From Shouchella xiaoxiensis (GTDB lineage Bacteria; Bacillota; Bacilli; Bacillales; Bacillaceae_D), in contig NZ_JAFBCV010000005.1 of NCBI RefSeq assembly GCF_016907895.1, forward strand, positions 124,001 through 188,000: a stretch of 64,000 nt of DNA. Direction: 5' to 3'. This document shows, in pieces, positions 25,484 to 34,441 of this stretch; the stretch's first letter is position 1, and each line of letters opens with the position of its first letter. A program made the position numbers and the translations under genes. Below the pieces are notes generated by a model. The model did no database searches. It saw only the letters and a list, made by a program, of their open reading frames with translations, and was not told the origin of the DNA.

Positions 25484-26626
25484 ATGCCAACGCAAAACAA
25501 AACCATTAATTCACTTTCATTTACGTTTATTGTTATTTATGCGACATGCAGCACGGCTTTACTTGGCATCCCGTCTTCTTTAAGTGCTTTAGTCAATCAA
25601 GATGCTTGGCTGTTTCCGGTTATCGGAAGTACATTAGGTATTGGTGTTGTTTTTCTTTACACCGTTTTAGGACGCTGGGCACCTAAAGCAAATATATTTG
25701 AGATGAATGATATGATTTTGGGTAGACCGCTTGGCCAAGTCGCTACCTTTGTCTATGTCCTGTTTCCTTTGTTCCACTTCCCGGCTATTAATTCATATGG
25801 CATTAGCTTCATCACTCATTTTCTACTGCCTTCAACTCCATTTTTTGTTATCTTTCTGCTTTGTTTAACAATAATCTTATTTGGCGTCTTTTCTGGAATT
25901 GAAGCGATTGCTCGAACCGCCACCTTGATTAGCCTCTTTTTTATTGTCCCACTCGTGATTTTAATTGGTTTAAACTTGCCCGATATCGATTTAAAACAGA
26001 TGCAGCCCTTTGCTCATACAGCCCTTACAAGGGATGGCTGGGAAGCACTCGCTTTTTTTATGGGTAATGTCGTTTGTAACGTCGTCATTCAACTAAGTAT
26101 CTTTCCGAAATACTTAGGCAATAAGAAGACGGGTGAAAGAGGTCTTTGGGTAGGTTACAGCATCGGCTGTTTCATCTTGATTGTGATTACATTTCTCTGT
26201 ATAACCGTCCTTTCACCGGAAGTAACGGCACGCGATTTTTACCCAGCTTTATCCCTTGCGCAACGCATTGAACTCGGGACTTTTCTAGAACGAATTGAGG
26301 CGACAATCACGATCCTTTGGTTTATCTCCATTTATTTTAATTTGCTGCTTTATTTATTTGCTTTAGTTGAGGGATTTAAGCATTTTTGGCGCTTGAAAGA
26401 AAGCAAACCGTTAATTCTTCCCTTTGGCTTAATCCTGCTATTTGTCGGGGTAACCTTGTTTGCAAACGTCGTCCAAGAACGAGAATTTTACCGCTATGTT
26501 AGTATTCCTCAATCAATACTCACTGGGTTTGTCCTTCCGTTCTTGCTTGTAAGCGTAGGCGTTATTAAACGAAAAGCCAAAAATCAACAGCTCTACCCAA
26601 AACATTCCACGGAACAAAACCAATAA
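25484..26626 (+). CDS. Spore germinant receptor B subunit, second copy
   Basis: 380 residues and about 10 membrane helices; it parallels the first B subunit throughout (FIVIYATCSTALLGIPSSL against the first copy's start; FLCITVLSPEVTARDFYPALSLAQRIELG against its equivalent). The pair looks like a tandem duplication that has diverged, so the two may bind different germinants with the same A and C subunits. ATG at 25484 follows AAAGGAGG by 7 bases; GTG 25478 overlaps the RBS and is rejected. Confidence 0.93.
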   Translation: MPTQNKTINSLSFTFIVIYATCSTALLGIPSSLSALVNQDAWLFPVIGSTLGIGVVFLYTVLGRWAPKANIFEMNDMILGRPLGQVATFVYVLFPLFHFPAINSYGISFITHFLLPSTPFFVIFLLCLTIILFGVFSGIEAIARTATLISLFFIVPLVILIGLNLPDIDLKQMQPFAHTALTRDGWEALAFFMGNVVCNVVIQLSIFPKYLGNKKTGERGLWVGYSIGCFILIVITFLCITVLSPEVTARDFYPALSLAQRIELGTFLERIEATITILWFISIYFNLLLYLFALVEGFKHFWRLKESKPLILPFGLILLFVGVTLFANVVQEREFYRYVSIPQSILTGFVLPFLLVSVGVIKRKAKNQQLYPKHSTEQNQ

Positions 26627-26655
26627 AAAAGCAGGAGCTAATGCGCCCCTGCTTT
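26622..26655 (-). terminator. Terminator after the FtsX-type permease gene
   Basis: The stem AAAGCAGG/CCTGCTTT (26628-26655) is followed on the minus strand by TTTTTTATTGG. On the plus strand it also lies right after the ger operon but lacks a T-run there. Confidence 0.7.
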
Positions 26656-26658
26656 CCA

Positions 26659-29298
26659 TTAAATATTCTCCTGCTTCAACCCATCAATAATGTTTTCTTT
26701 TTTCACCTTAGAAATTGAATACATCATCGCTGCCCCCACAATAAGAAAGACGGCAACAATAACGATCGCGATTGGAATCCACGGTAGTGAAAAGCTGTAC
26801 GAGAACATCGTCTGTGTGCGCCAATATATCAAGTACATCACACCAATTCCTAGTGGCAGACCGTACAGGAGTGATTTCAAGCCGTAGAAGATGCTTTCAA
26901 AGTATATCATTTTGTTAAAGGACTTCGGCGTCATTCCAATTGACTTCAGCATTGCAAACTCCCGTTTTCGCAGAGCAATGCTTGTGGATATCGTGTTAAA
27001 AATATTCGCCACTGAAATGAGCGTGATTAACGTAATAAACCCATACGTAAAGATTGAGATAACAACAACCATCTGTTGATCACTTTGCTTCATTTCATGA
27101 AAATTATTAATGCTCAATTGCCCACGTGTATCAAATTCCTCAATTACCGTTGCAGCTTCATTCGGATCATCACTCGTAAAGTACAAAGCACCATCTTTTT
27201 GACTTAGATAATTGTCAGGATGAGCACTAAAAATTTCTTCTACACTCGCTTCGGGAACAATCATAACCAGCGAGGAAATGCTGAAGAAGCTAACGCTAAT
27301 TGGTGCCTGATCTGTTAGTGCAATAATTTCTGTAGTTGCTAATTCTGTCTGTTCAGTAACTCCTGAATCTCCCCATTCTCGGTGAATTAAGTCAATTGAA
27401 TCGCCAACATTGGTCTTTAACACGTCTGTCTCGACATATTGACCATCAATATCGTCTGGATAAGTAATTTGATTTACGACAATCGCAGGATTCAACACGT
27501 CTTGATAATTATCCAAATTTAGCCCAATCTGATCAGCATAACGCTCAAAATATTCTTCTTTCATAGTGATTAGCTCAACGTAATACGGATAGCGTCCATC
27601 TTCAAGAAATTGACCATCCGGATCATTCTTTGGTGTGCTCCCTATTTGATTTTTGAAACGATCAGCCATACGCTCATACTCAATTGCAGCTGCTATATCT
27701 GCATTTACACGATTTTCAAAGCTAAAATCATTTACTAAGTCCATAATCTGATCATTCTCAAGCAGTTCTTGAATAAAACGACTGTTTTCAAAATTTGAGT
27801 AAACAGATACATCATACTGCATCTCATCCTGCGTCATCTCAAACGACCGCGTCAAATTCGCTGTAAAGTAACTAACCGTCAAAAATAGCACAATGCTGAT
27901 CATTAACGAGAAGACCGTGACCTGATAACGTCGCTTATTACGTTTCAAGTTCTTCAAGCCAATTTCGGCTTCCATTCCGAACAGGGAACGGACTAGTTTC
28001 GAAGTCTTCACCTTTCGTTTAGACAGCTTAATATCATTCGATTGTCTAATCGCATCGATTGCGGTAATTCTTGATGCTCTTAGAGCCGGTATATAGGACG
28101 AAATGAAAATGGTTAAAGCAGATACACCTGTTGCAATGAGCAATGACGTTGGCGTCACCACTAAGCGAAGTGCTTCTGGCAAGCCAAAGCTTTCTTCCAA
28201 GATTCCATTAATAATGGAAAAGGTAATGCCAATCCCGGCGATTCCGGCAAGCAGACCAATTGGAATACTAATGATCCCAATTAAAAAGCCTTCAAAGAAA
28301 ACCGAGTTGCGCTTTTGTTTCTTCGTTGCCCCGACGCTTGAAAGCATGCCCAGCTGACGAGAGCGTTCAGATACGGAGATCGCAAACGCATTGAAAATGA
28401 GAGCCACTGAACCAATTACAATAACGGTAATAATAATGGACAATAAGCCATAGATGACTGTATGAAACCCTTCATTCCCAGTCACTAAATGATACATAAG
28501 CAGATCTGTATTAAACGTGCTTTTGTTTCCGATGTTCTCTTCTAATGTTTCTGCTTTCTCGTAGATCGAACCATTAATTTGACTGGCCACAATCATTGCA
28601 GTGACTTGTTCATCTTCGGATAAAAGGTCTCGGTCTGTATAACCAATCGCTGAATAGACCGGTCCCCACATAGGAACCCAATTTGGCTGTTCAATAATTC
28701 CAACAACCGTGTAGTCTCTTTCTGTCTCTATCTGAACCGATTCAGCAACTTCTCCATTCGAATCGGTTATAATCCAGCTGTTTAAATCTAGCTCTCCATA
28801 CCCTTCTTCTTCTGTGTAGCGCTCTCCTATCTCTAACTGAATCGTACTGCCAATTTCGTAACGCCCTTCATTTAATTGGACGAATTCTTCTTGCAAAACG
28901 ACTTCATCGGCTGCTGCCGGTAAGCGCCCATCAATTAAAGTAACAGGAAAACGTTCAAAGCCCTCCTGATCCATTTCCCTTACGTACATATAGGGATTCG
29001 AATCAGTTCCTTCCTCGCCAAGCGGAGCAAATCCTAACTCTTTTACAAGCGAAACCGCTTCGGTCAGTTCGTCTTTTTCAATCGTCTCAATCTGCTCTTT
29101 ATATACATCCTCATACGAAACATGCCACTCACCTGTGCTTTGCATCGTCGTGCGCTGCAGCATGTCCATAAACGACACACCGATCGTTGCCACAGCAATA
29201 ATCATCGCAACGGAGATAATTGTTCCAAACATCGTAACGAGCGTGCGCTTTTTGTTATGCTTCAAATTGCGCACGGTCAGTTTATTGACAATGTTCAT
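26659..29298 (-). CDS. FtsX-type ABC transporter permease, two-core form
   Basis: 879 residues. One N-terminal helix (MFGTIISVAMIIAVATIGVS) is followed by a 200-residue extracytoplasmic domain, three helices of a first FtsX core near 270-400 (AFAISVSERSRQLGMLSSVGATKKQ), then a second helix near 455, a second large external domain and a final FtsX core near 750-870 (ALRKREFAMLKSIGMTPKSF). It pairs with the ATPase encoded just upstream (ATGA overlap). Such MacB/Bce-related transporters act by mechanotransmission on peptides or envelope targets; the substrate is unknown. Confidence 0.88.
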   Translation of the reverse strand: MNIVNKLTVRNLKHNKKRTLVTMFGTIISVAMIIAVATIGVSFMDMLQRTTMQSTGEWHVSYEDVYKEQIETIEKDELTEAVSLVKELGFAPLGEEGTDSNPYMYVREMDQEGFERFPVTLIDGRLPAAADEVVLQEEFVQLNEGRYEIGSTIQLEIGERYTEEEGYGELDLNSWIITDSNGEVAESVQIETERDYTVVGIIEQPNWVPMWGPVYSAIGYTDRDLLSEDEQVTAMIVASQINGSIYEKAETLEENIGNKSTFNTDLLMYHLVTGNEGFHTVIYGLLSIIITVIVIGSVALIFNAFAISVSERSRQLGMLSSVGATKKQKRNSVFFEGFLIGIISIPIGLLAGIAGIGITFSIINGILEESFGLPEALRLVVTPTSLLIATGVSALTIFISSYIPALRASRITAIDAIRQSNDIKLSKRKVKTSKLVRSLFGMEAEIGLKNLKRNKRRYQVTVFSLMISIVLFLTVSYFTANLTRSFEMTQDEMQYDVSVYSNFENSRFIQELLENDQIMDLVNDFSFENRVNADIAAAIEYERMADRFKNQIGSTPKNDPDGQFLEDGRYPYYVELITMKEEYFERYADQIGLNLDNYQDVLNPAIVVNQITYPDDIDGQYVETDVLKTNVGDSIDLIHREWGDSGVTEQTELATTEIIALTDQAPISVSFFSISSLVMIVPEASVEEIFSAHPDNYLSQKDGALYFTSDDPNEAATVIEEFDTRGQLSINNFHEMKQSDQQMVVVISIFTYGFITLITLISVANIFNTISTSIALRKREFAMLKSIGMTPKSFNKMIYFESIFYGLKSLLYGLPLGIGVMYLIYWRTQTMFSYSFSLPWIPIAIVIVAVFLIVGAAMMYSISKVKKENIIDGLKQENI

Positions 29299-29978
29299 GG
29301 ACGAATCACCTCGTCCTTAGCTACCTTTCCGTCTTCAATTGTAATAATTCGATCGGCTTGCAATGCAATTCGTTCATCATGGGTAATGACAACAAGCGTC
29401 TGGTTTAATGTTTTATTAAACATTCGTAACAGATCAACGATGTCGCCACTGTTTTTGCTATCCAAATTTCCGGTTGGCTCGTCGGCTAGCATAATTGCTG
29501 GATTACTCATTAACGCCCGTCCAATTGAAACGCGCTGCTGCTGCCCACCTGAAAGCTGATTAGGTAAGTGCTCAAGACGCCCTTCTAACCCTAATGAATC
29601 GACAAGGGAAGCAAAGTGCGCTTGATCAACTTTATGGCTATCAAGCAGCAGTGGTAGCGTCATATTTTCTTCAACTGTAAGAATTGGAATTAAGTTATAG
29701 AACTGATAGATAAGTCCGATCTGACGTCTTCTAAAGATTGCTAGTTTCGTTTCATTCAACTCATACATATTCGTTTGGTCCACAAACACATTTCCACTAG
29801 ACGGCCGATCAACTCCACCTAATAAATGAAGCAGCGTAGATTTACCAGATCCAGAAGGACCGATAATTGCTGTAAATTCACCTTTTTTAATCGAAAATGA
29901 GACATTATCAAGCGCTTTTACCGCCGTGTCACCTTTGCCGTACACTTTTGAGAGATTTTCTACTTTTAAAATATCCAC
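29295..29978 (-). CDS. ABC transporter ATP-binding protein (MacB/LolD-like)
   Basis: About 227 residues. Walker A GPSGSGKST, Q-loop IYQFYNLIPILTVEENM, signature LSGGQQQR, Walker B IMLADEPTGNLD and the H-loop Asp/His (VVITHDE) are complete. I start it at GTG 29978 because GGAGG lies 8 bases upstream; the in-frame TTG at 29993 overlaps this RBS, and the nearby ATG is out of frame. It partners the downstream FtsX permease. Its promoter region carries a tandem GTCAC array suited to the upstream response regulator. Confidence 0.92.
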   Translation of the reverse strand: MDILKVENLSKVYGKGDTAVKALDNVSFSIKKGEFTAIIGPSGSGKSTLLHLLGGVDRPSSGNVFVDQTNMYELNETKLAIFRRRQIGLIYQFYNLIPILTVEENMTLPLLLDSHKVDQAHFASLVDSLGLEGRLEHLPNQLSGGQQQRVSIGRALMSNPAIMLADEPTGNLDSKNSGDIVDLLRMFNKTLNQTLVVITHDERIALQADRIITIEDGKVAKDEVIRP

Positions 29979-30010
29979 CGGACATTCCTCCAATATTTGA
30001 TGTTAACTAA

Positions 30011-30054
30011 AGTATAAATCGCGAAAGTGACTGCTCCGTGACAAAGAAAGTGAC
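30011..30054 (-). promoter_or_regulatory. Response-regulator-type repeat array and -10 box for the ABC genes
   Basis: GTCAC (minus strand) occurs at 30050-30054, 30038-30042 and 30027-30031, spaced 12 and 11 bases; the outer two are extended as GTCACTTTC. The TATACT -10 box (30016-30011) follows, with no recognisable -35. Direct repeats with about 11-base period overlapping a missing -35 are the typical layout of an OmpR-family activated promoter. The regulator encoded just upstream is the obvious candidate. Confidence 0.6.
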
Positions 30055-30061
30055 AATATCG

Positions 30062-31063
30062 TCACTTTCTAATTGATTTATAAAGCTTTACACGAAAACT
30101 TGTCCCTAATTCATTTGGAATGACTTCAATTATTCCGTTTTGATTCGTGATAATGCTTTGCGCCATCGCCAGGCCGATCCCCACGCTGTTTCTACCTGCA
30201 TCCTTGCCTCGATAAAACCGTTTGAATAGATGCGGCAGCTCCTGTCTTGGTATTCCTTTGCCCGAATCGGTCACAATAATCTCTGTAAACAACGCATTCT
30301 CATCATATGTAAGAGAAATAAGTCCGTTTGCAGGTGTATGCTCCACTGCATTTTTTACGATATTAATAAGGGCTTCTTTAATCCAATGAAAATCGCCGAT
30401 CACACGGAGGTCTTCTCGCCCTTCAAGTTGTAGCGTCTGATTCTTTAATTCCATTGGGATACGGAGTGGTTCAATCACTTCTTCTATTAGGGAGCTTACT
30501 TGCACCGTTTCTTTCTTAAACACAATCGTGCCAGCATCCATTTTTGACAGCTTTAATAAGGAGGAAACAAGCCAATCAATTCGTTCTAGTTGAAGCGTGA
30601 GGCTTTTTGTAAACTCCTTGCGCTTTTCTACTGGCAAATTTGGATCAGCTAATAAATCTGCCATAACGGTCATTGACGTTAATGGTGTCTTTAACTGATG
30701 GGAGATATCACCAATGGCATCCGCCAATTTCGTTTTGTCTGAATTCAGTTGAAAGCTTTGTTCAGATAACAGCTTTGTCACTTTGTAAATCTCGCTCTTT
30801 AAAATGCTCAATTCGCCCTCTTCATGATCACTTAAATCAAACGTTTCTTTCGATGAACCGATCTTTCTTAAGTATGAAGACAGTTTTCCAATTTCTCTGT
30901 AACGCCATGTTGATTGGTATACATTAATCGAGATAACGAACAGTACCGTTCCAGCTGTGACGAGCCCCGCTTCTATTGAGATAAAGAAAGCAAATATGGT
31001 CCCTATTACAGCAACAATGCTCATTCCGATTAATGAGCGGACAAACTGTCGATTCCGTAGCAT
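30062..31063 (-). CDS. Sensor histidine kinase
   Basis: 333 residues. Two N-terminal membrane segments (about 9-50) lie almost back to back with no real external sensor domain, as in intramembrane-sensing kinases linked to ABC exporters. The H-box is ISHQLKTPLTSMTVM with the phosphorylated His near residue 121; N-box NIVKNAVEHT, G1 DSGKGIP and G2 VGIGLAMAQ follow. The start overlaps the response regulator stop as TAATG. It likely takes its signal from the neighbouring transporter. Confidence 0.9.
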   Translation of the reverse strand: MLRNRQFVRSLIGMSIVAVIGTIFAFFISIEAGLVTAGTVLFVISINVYQSTWRYREIGKLSSYLRKIGSSKETFDLSDHEEGELSILKSEIYKVTKLLSEQSFQLNSDKTKLADAIGDISHQLKTPLTSMTVMADLLADPNLPVEKRKEFTKSLTLQLERIDWLVSSLLKLSKMDAGTIVFKKETVQVSSLIEEVIEPLRIPMELKNQTLQLEGREDLRVIGDFHWIKEALINIVKNAVEHTPANGLISLTYDENALFTEIIVTDSGKGIPRQELPHLFKRFYRGKDAGRNSVGIGLAMAQSIITNQNGIIEVIPNELGTSFRVKLYKSIRK

Positions 31064-31746
31064 TAGTTGTCCACCTTGTAGCCCAGCCCGCGAACGGTCT
31101 GAATCAGCGTTGGTTTCTGAGGATTGTCTTCAAGCTTTTCACGGAGGCGTTTAATATAGACGGTCAGCGTATTGTCGTTGACAAAATCTCCTGCCACATC
31201 CCAAATCTGCTCCAGTAATTGCGTACGAGAAAGTGTCTGTCCGAGGTGATTGGCAAAAATCATCAGCAAGCGGTATTCAAGTGCTGTCATTAGAATCTCT
31301 TCGTCTCGTTTGTACACTTTTGCTTCTCGTACATGAATACGGATTGACTGCAGTTCAACAACCGCTTGCTTCTCTGTCTTTTTCTCATAGCGACGCAGAA
31401 CCGAGCGAATGCGCGACAGCAGCTCCCTCAGTCGGAAAGGTTTAGTAATGTAATCATCAGCCCCCATATCAAGCCCTTTTACCACATTGCCCTCATCATC
31501 AACTGCTGTTAGAAACAACACAGGTACATCGTGGTTCTCTTTTACAAGTGAACATAGCTCATATCCGCTTCCATCAGGTAAAGTTAAATCAAATACACAG
31601 ACGCTAATCGTCTCTATTTGACTCTCGATAACTTTCTTGGCCGAAGCAACGTCTGTGCATAAGATTGGTTCAAATCCGTCCTGCATCAACGAATACTCCA
31701 GACCACTAGCTATCGTCAAATCATCCTCCACTAAAAGCAATTTCAT
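31063..31746 (-). CDS. OmpR-family response regulator
   Basis: 227 residues. The receiver domain has acidic VEDD at 6-9, the phospho-acceptor Asp in FDLTLPDGSG near 52 and Lys in ITKPF near 102. The C-terminal winged helix ends in NTLTVYIKRLREKL and TVRGLGYKV. I use ATG 31746, preceded by AAGGA; the open frame extends 36 codons further upstream into the preceding gene but has no RBS there. It likely activates the downstream ABC genes through the GTCAC repeats. Confidence 0.93.
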   Translation of the reverse strand: MKLLLVEDDLTIASGLEYSLMQDGFEPILCTDVASAKKVIESQIETISVCVFDLTLPDGSGYELCSLVKENHDVPVLFLTAVDDEGNVVKGLDMGADDYITKPFRLRELLSRIRSVLRRYEKKTEKQAVVELQSIRIHVREAKVYKRDEEILMTALEYRLLMIFANHLGQTLSRTQLLEQIWDVAGDFVNDNTLTVYIKRLREKLEDNPQKPTLIQTVRGLGYKVDN

Positions 31747-31783
31747 TTTTATCCGTCCTTCTTCATCAGTCCTATGAAAGGGA

Positions 31784-32827
31784 TTACGTAAATTGGGTAC
31801 TAATACGATTGTGCAATCTTGATCGAAAACGTAAGATTTGATTTTCACGTCCAAAATGCACGCGATTCGTTAAGACAATGACATGGAGATCCTTTTGCGG
31901 ATCAACCCAGATGCTTGTTCCAGTAAAGCCGGTGTGACCATAGCTAGATTGCGAGAATAAATCGCCACAGGTCGATGGTCCGCTTGATTTCAATAACCAG
32001 CCAAGTCCACGTCGCTCTCCCATATTTTCAGTAAAACAACTTCGTGCTAATTCTACTACAGGTGTCGCCAATATCTGCTTTCCCTTATATACACCATCAT
32101 TGGTGATCATCGACATAAAGTTTCCTAAATCCTTTACGGTCGAGAACAAACCCGCGTGCCCACTAATCCCACCTAAATGCCGAGCATTTTCATCATGGAC
32201 AATTCCTTTTAACCAACGCTTGCTTATCGGATCATATTCCGTAGCAGCACAAGTCTCCGCTTGCGGGAAAAAGCCGGTTTGACTCATCTCTAGCCGCTCA
32301 AATAAGTGAGTTTGAGCATGCTCAGCAAAAGGGGTCTCCGAAATTGCTTCAATGAGATAATACAGCGTAATAAATCCTAAATCACTATATTCGACTTGCT
32401 TTCCAGTAGCATTATGTAATGGAAGTTCTGCTATCGTGTTAAGCACGTCTTTATCTGCCATCTCATAAAAAGGATAGTGGGCCCGCATTCCTGATGTGTG
32501 CGTTAGTAATTGATAAATGGTGATGTCTTTTTTATCGTCTCTATTAAATGCTGGTAAAAAGAAGCTGACACGATCATGCAGATGGATTTTACCGTTGCCA
32601 ATTAGCTGCAAAATAAGCGGTGTTGTACAAACCACTTTGGTTAAAGAGGCTACATCAAAAACTGTATCAACCGTCATCTTTTCTTTTGCTGGATATACAG
32701 CCGCATAACCAAAGGCTTCCCGGTAAAGCAGTTGATTCTTTTTGTATATTCCAACAACGGCACCGGGAATTGTTTGTTGATTAACTTCATGTTGAATCCA
32801 TTGGGATAAATCGAACGTCACTTTCAT
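31784..32827 (-). CDS. Serine hydrolase of the beta-lactamase class C/AmiE-like family
   Basis: 347 residues without a clear signal peptide. The catalytic SxxK is SLTK near residue 61, the YxN equivalent is YSD near 147 and the third motif is HTG (YGHTGFTGTS) near 299. Relatives hydrolyse esters, peptides or cell-wall fragments, for example the amidase of the MurNAc operon in B. subtilis. It lies 37 bases upstream of the response regulator and is probably co-transcribed with the two-component and ABC genes, which hints at a role in envelope stress or peptide handling. Confidence 0.85.
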   Translation of the reverse strand: MKVTFDLSQWIQHEVNQQTIPGAVVGIYKKNQLLYREAFGYAAVYPAKEKMTVDTVFDVASLTKVVCTTPLILQLIGNGKIHLHDRVSFFLPAFNRDDKKDITIYQLLTHTSGMRAHYPFYEMADKDVLNTIAELPLHNATGKQVEYSDLGFITLYYLIEAISETPFAEHAQTHLFERLEMSQTGFFPQAETCAATEYDPISKRWLKGIVHDENARHLGGISGHAGLFSTVKDLGNFMSMITNDGVYKGKQILATPVVELARSCFTENMGERRGLGWLLKSSGPSTCGDLFSQSSYGHTGFTGTSIWVDPQKDLHVIVLTNRVHFGRENQILRFRSRLHNRISTQFT

Positions 32828-32880
32828 TCTCCCCTTTTAGTAGAATAAAGAACCAGCAGTAAACACTGGTTCTCATGTTG

Positions 32881-33681
32881 TTACCTGCTCGTATAACCTG
32901 CGTCTGCATGTATTGTCGTTCCAGTTATATATGAAGCTTGATCAGAGGCCAGCCAGAGCGTCGCTTCTGCTACTTCTCGATCTTTGCCGAACCGTCCAAG
33001 CAAGCTTAATTGAAGTGCATATTCTGCTTCATTTAACCCATGTTCTTCAAGTGCACCTCGTAACATCGGTGTATCAATTGCCCCCGGTGCTACCGAATTC
33101 ACGCGAATCTGTTTGTCTCCATATTCGAGCGCAGCAACTTTAGTCATCCCTACTACACCATGTTTGGCAGCGACATAGGCAATGTTGTTCGGCTGTGGTC
33201 GAAAACCGCTAACCGATGAAATGTTGATGATTGAGCCACCGTCTCCTTGTTTTAAAAATTGTTGAATTTGGTATTTCATACACAACGCAACACCTTTCAA
33301 ATCAATCGACATCAGCTTATCCCAGTACGCTTCATCAAATTCAGCAACTGGTTTATTATCAGGCGTAATGGCTGCATTATTAACGGCGATATCCAATCTT
33401 CCATAAGTCGAAACAGTTGCTTGTACTAATGCTTGAATGTCATTCGTGTCAGCAATATTTGTTTGAACAAAATGAGCTTCTCCACCGCTTTCTTTAATCT
33501 CAGCAACAGTCTCCTGCCCTTTTTCTTCATTAATATCGGCTACAACAACCTTTGCTCCTGCTTTAGCAAATAAGATTGCAGTTGCTCTGCCCATCCCCAT
33601 TGCTGCTCCTGTTACGATTGCCACTTTGTTTTCTACTACTGGAAATGTCTTCTTACTCAAACCTCTCTTTAGTGTAATCAA
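32881..33681 (-). CDS. Short-chain dehydrogenase/reductase
   Basis: About 260 residues. The cofactor motif TGAAMGMGRATA, NNAA near 95, catalytic Ser in NISSVSG, YxxxK in YVAAKHG and PGAIDTPM are all present, so it is a classical SDR. DINEE after the second strand suggests NAD(H). The start is uncertain: the TTG at 33681 has no RBS, and the TTG at 33660 has AGAGAGG one base upstream. Substrate unknown; monocistronic. Confidence 0.87.
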   Translation of the reverse strand: MITLKRGLSKKTFPVVENKVAIVTGAAMGMGRATAILFAKAGAKVVVADINEEKGQETVAEIKESGGEAHFVQTNIADTNDIQALVQATVSTYGRLDIAVNNAAITPDNKPVAEFDEAYWDKLMSIDLKGVALCMKYQIQQFLKQGDGGSIINISSVSGFRPQPNNIAYVAAKHGVVGMTKVAALEYGDKQIRVNSVAPGAIDTPMLRGALEEHGLNEAEYALQLSLLGRFGKDREVAEATLWLASDQASYITGTTIHADAGYTSR

Positions 33682-33779
33682 TTTACAGTTAGTAGTGTAC
33701 CTTTTTTCCGAAAAATGATAATGAAAAAAGGAATTTTACATTTTACCGCGAAGACACAAAGAAAGAGAGGTGTACCTAT

Positions 33780-34238
33780 ATGAGTGATATGCTTGTTCCC
33801 TTGTACCGATTACCGCAAGAAAACGACAGCAATGATTTTGTGATTCGTCGGGCCTTAGCTCCCGAAAAATCAATTGTGCTTGATTGGGTCAAAACGCATT
33901 TTAATCAAGGTTGGGCCGATGAATGCGACGTGGCCTTTAGTCAATCTCCCGTAACATGCTACATTGCGATAAGAGACAAAGAGCTTCTGGGCTTCGCCTG
34001 TTATGACGCGACACTCAAAAACTTCTTTGGCCCAACAGGTGTAAAAAAAGAAGCTAGAGGGTTAGGCGCAGGAAAAGCGCTGTTGCTCCGGGCTTTTCAT
34101 TCAATGAAGGAAGCTGGTTACGGATACGGAATCATTGGTGGTGTTGGACCGGCTGCCTTTTACGAAAAAGCGCTTGGGGCAACGCTCATTCCTGATTCAA
34201 CCCCCGGCATGTATAAAGGAATGTTGGCAAAGCAGTAA
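33780..34238 (+). CDS. GNAT-family N-acetyltransferase
   Basis: 152 residues. The acetyl-CoA binding block is KKEARGLGAGKALLLRAFHSMKEAG (about 86-110), with the typical GIIGGVGPAAFYEKALGA afterwards. Some relatives act on amino-sugars or small amines; the substrate is unknown. RBS AGAGGTG lies 7 bases before ATG 33780. The attenuator promoter begins only 9 bases after its stop. Confidence 0.85.
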   Translation: MSDMLVPLYRLPQENDSNDFVIRRALAPEKSIVLDWVKTHFNQGWADECDVAFSQSPVTCYIAIRDKELLGFACYDATLKNFFGPTGVKKEARGLGAGKALLLRAFHSMKEAGYGYGIIGGVGPAAFYEKALGATLIPDSTPGMYKGMLAKQ

Positions 34239-34246
34239 AGAAAGCC

Positions 34247-34275
34247 TTTACATGAATAGAGTAGTAAGTTAAACT
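34247..34275 (+). promoter_or_regulatory. Promoter of the leader-peptide/GTPase transcript
   Basis: TTTACA (34247-34252), a 17-base spacer and TAAACT (34270-34275) lie just after the GNAT stop. Transcription would start near 34282, about 25 bases before the leader peptide ATG. Confidence 0.65.
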
Positions 34276-34295
34276 ATTGATTAACTAGAAGAGAG

Positions 34296-34441
34296 AAGGT
34301 GATGGCTATGACAAAAAGACAAACGATCGTTTCTATTTTCATTCCATCATCCTTCTATTCGTGCGCACTTTTTTAGCAAAGTCCCGCTAATAGAACATGC
34401 TTACGTAAGCTCGGATGATGGAACATGTCCGAGCTTTTTTT
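34296..34441 (+). promoter_or_regulatory. Transcription attenuator with mutually exclusive pairings
   Basis: Four segments can be read. Segment 1, AAGGTGATGG (34296-34305, the leader RBS), pairs with segment 2, CCATCATCCTT (34344-34354), with one bulge. Segment 2, as TTCCATCATCC (34342-34352), pairs perfectly over 11 bases with segment 3, GGATGATGGAA (34413-34423). Segment 3 is part of the left arm of the terminator AAGCTCGGA/TCCGAGCTT (34407-34436) followed by seven T. A ribosome stalled early in the leader would free segment 2 to pair with 3 and prevent termination. The pairings are seen; the mechanism is inferred from known Bacillus attenuators such as ermK. Confidence 0.8.
34308..34376 (+). 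CDS. Regulatory leader peptide with Ser-Ile-Phe-Ile motif
   Basis: 22 codons from ATG 34308 to TAG 34374-34376, with AAGG 8 bases upstream; ATG 34302 would be too close to the RBS. Residues 9-12 are SIFI, close to the SIFVI stalling segment of the ErmC leader peptide. The reading frame overlaps segment 2 of the attenuator (codons 12-15). It probably has no function other than to place the ribosome for the attenuator. Confidence 0.7.
   Translation: MTKRQTIVSIFIPSSFYSCALF

Noticed and set aside
31747-31854. 36-codon N-terminal extension of the response regulator
   Set aside because: The receiver domain begins at the Met at 31746 with its own RBS; the extension overlaps the hydrolase gene.
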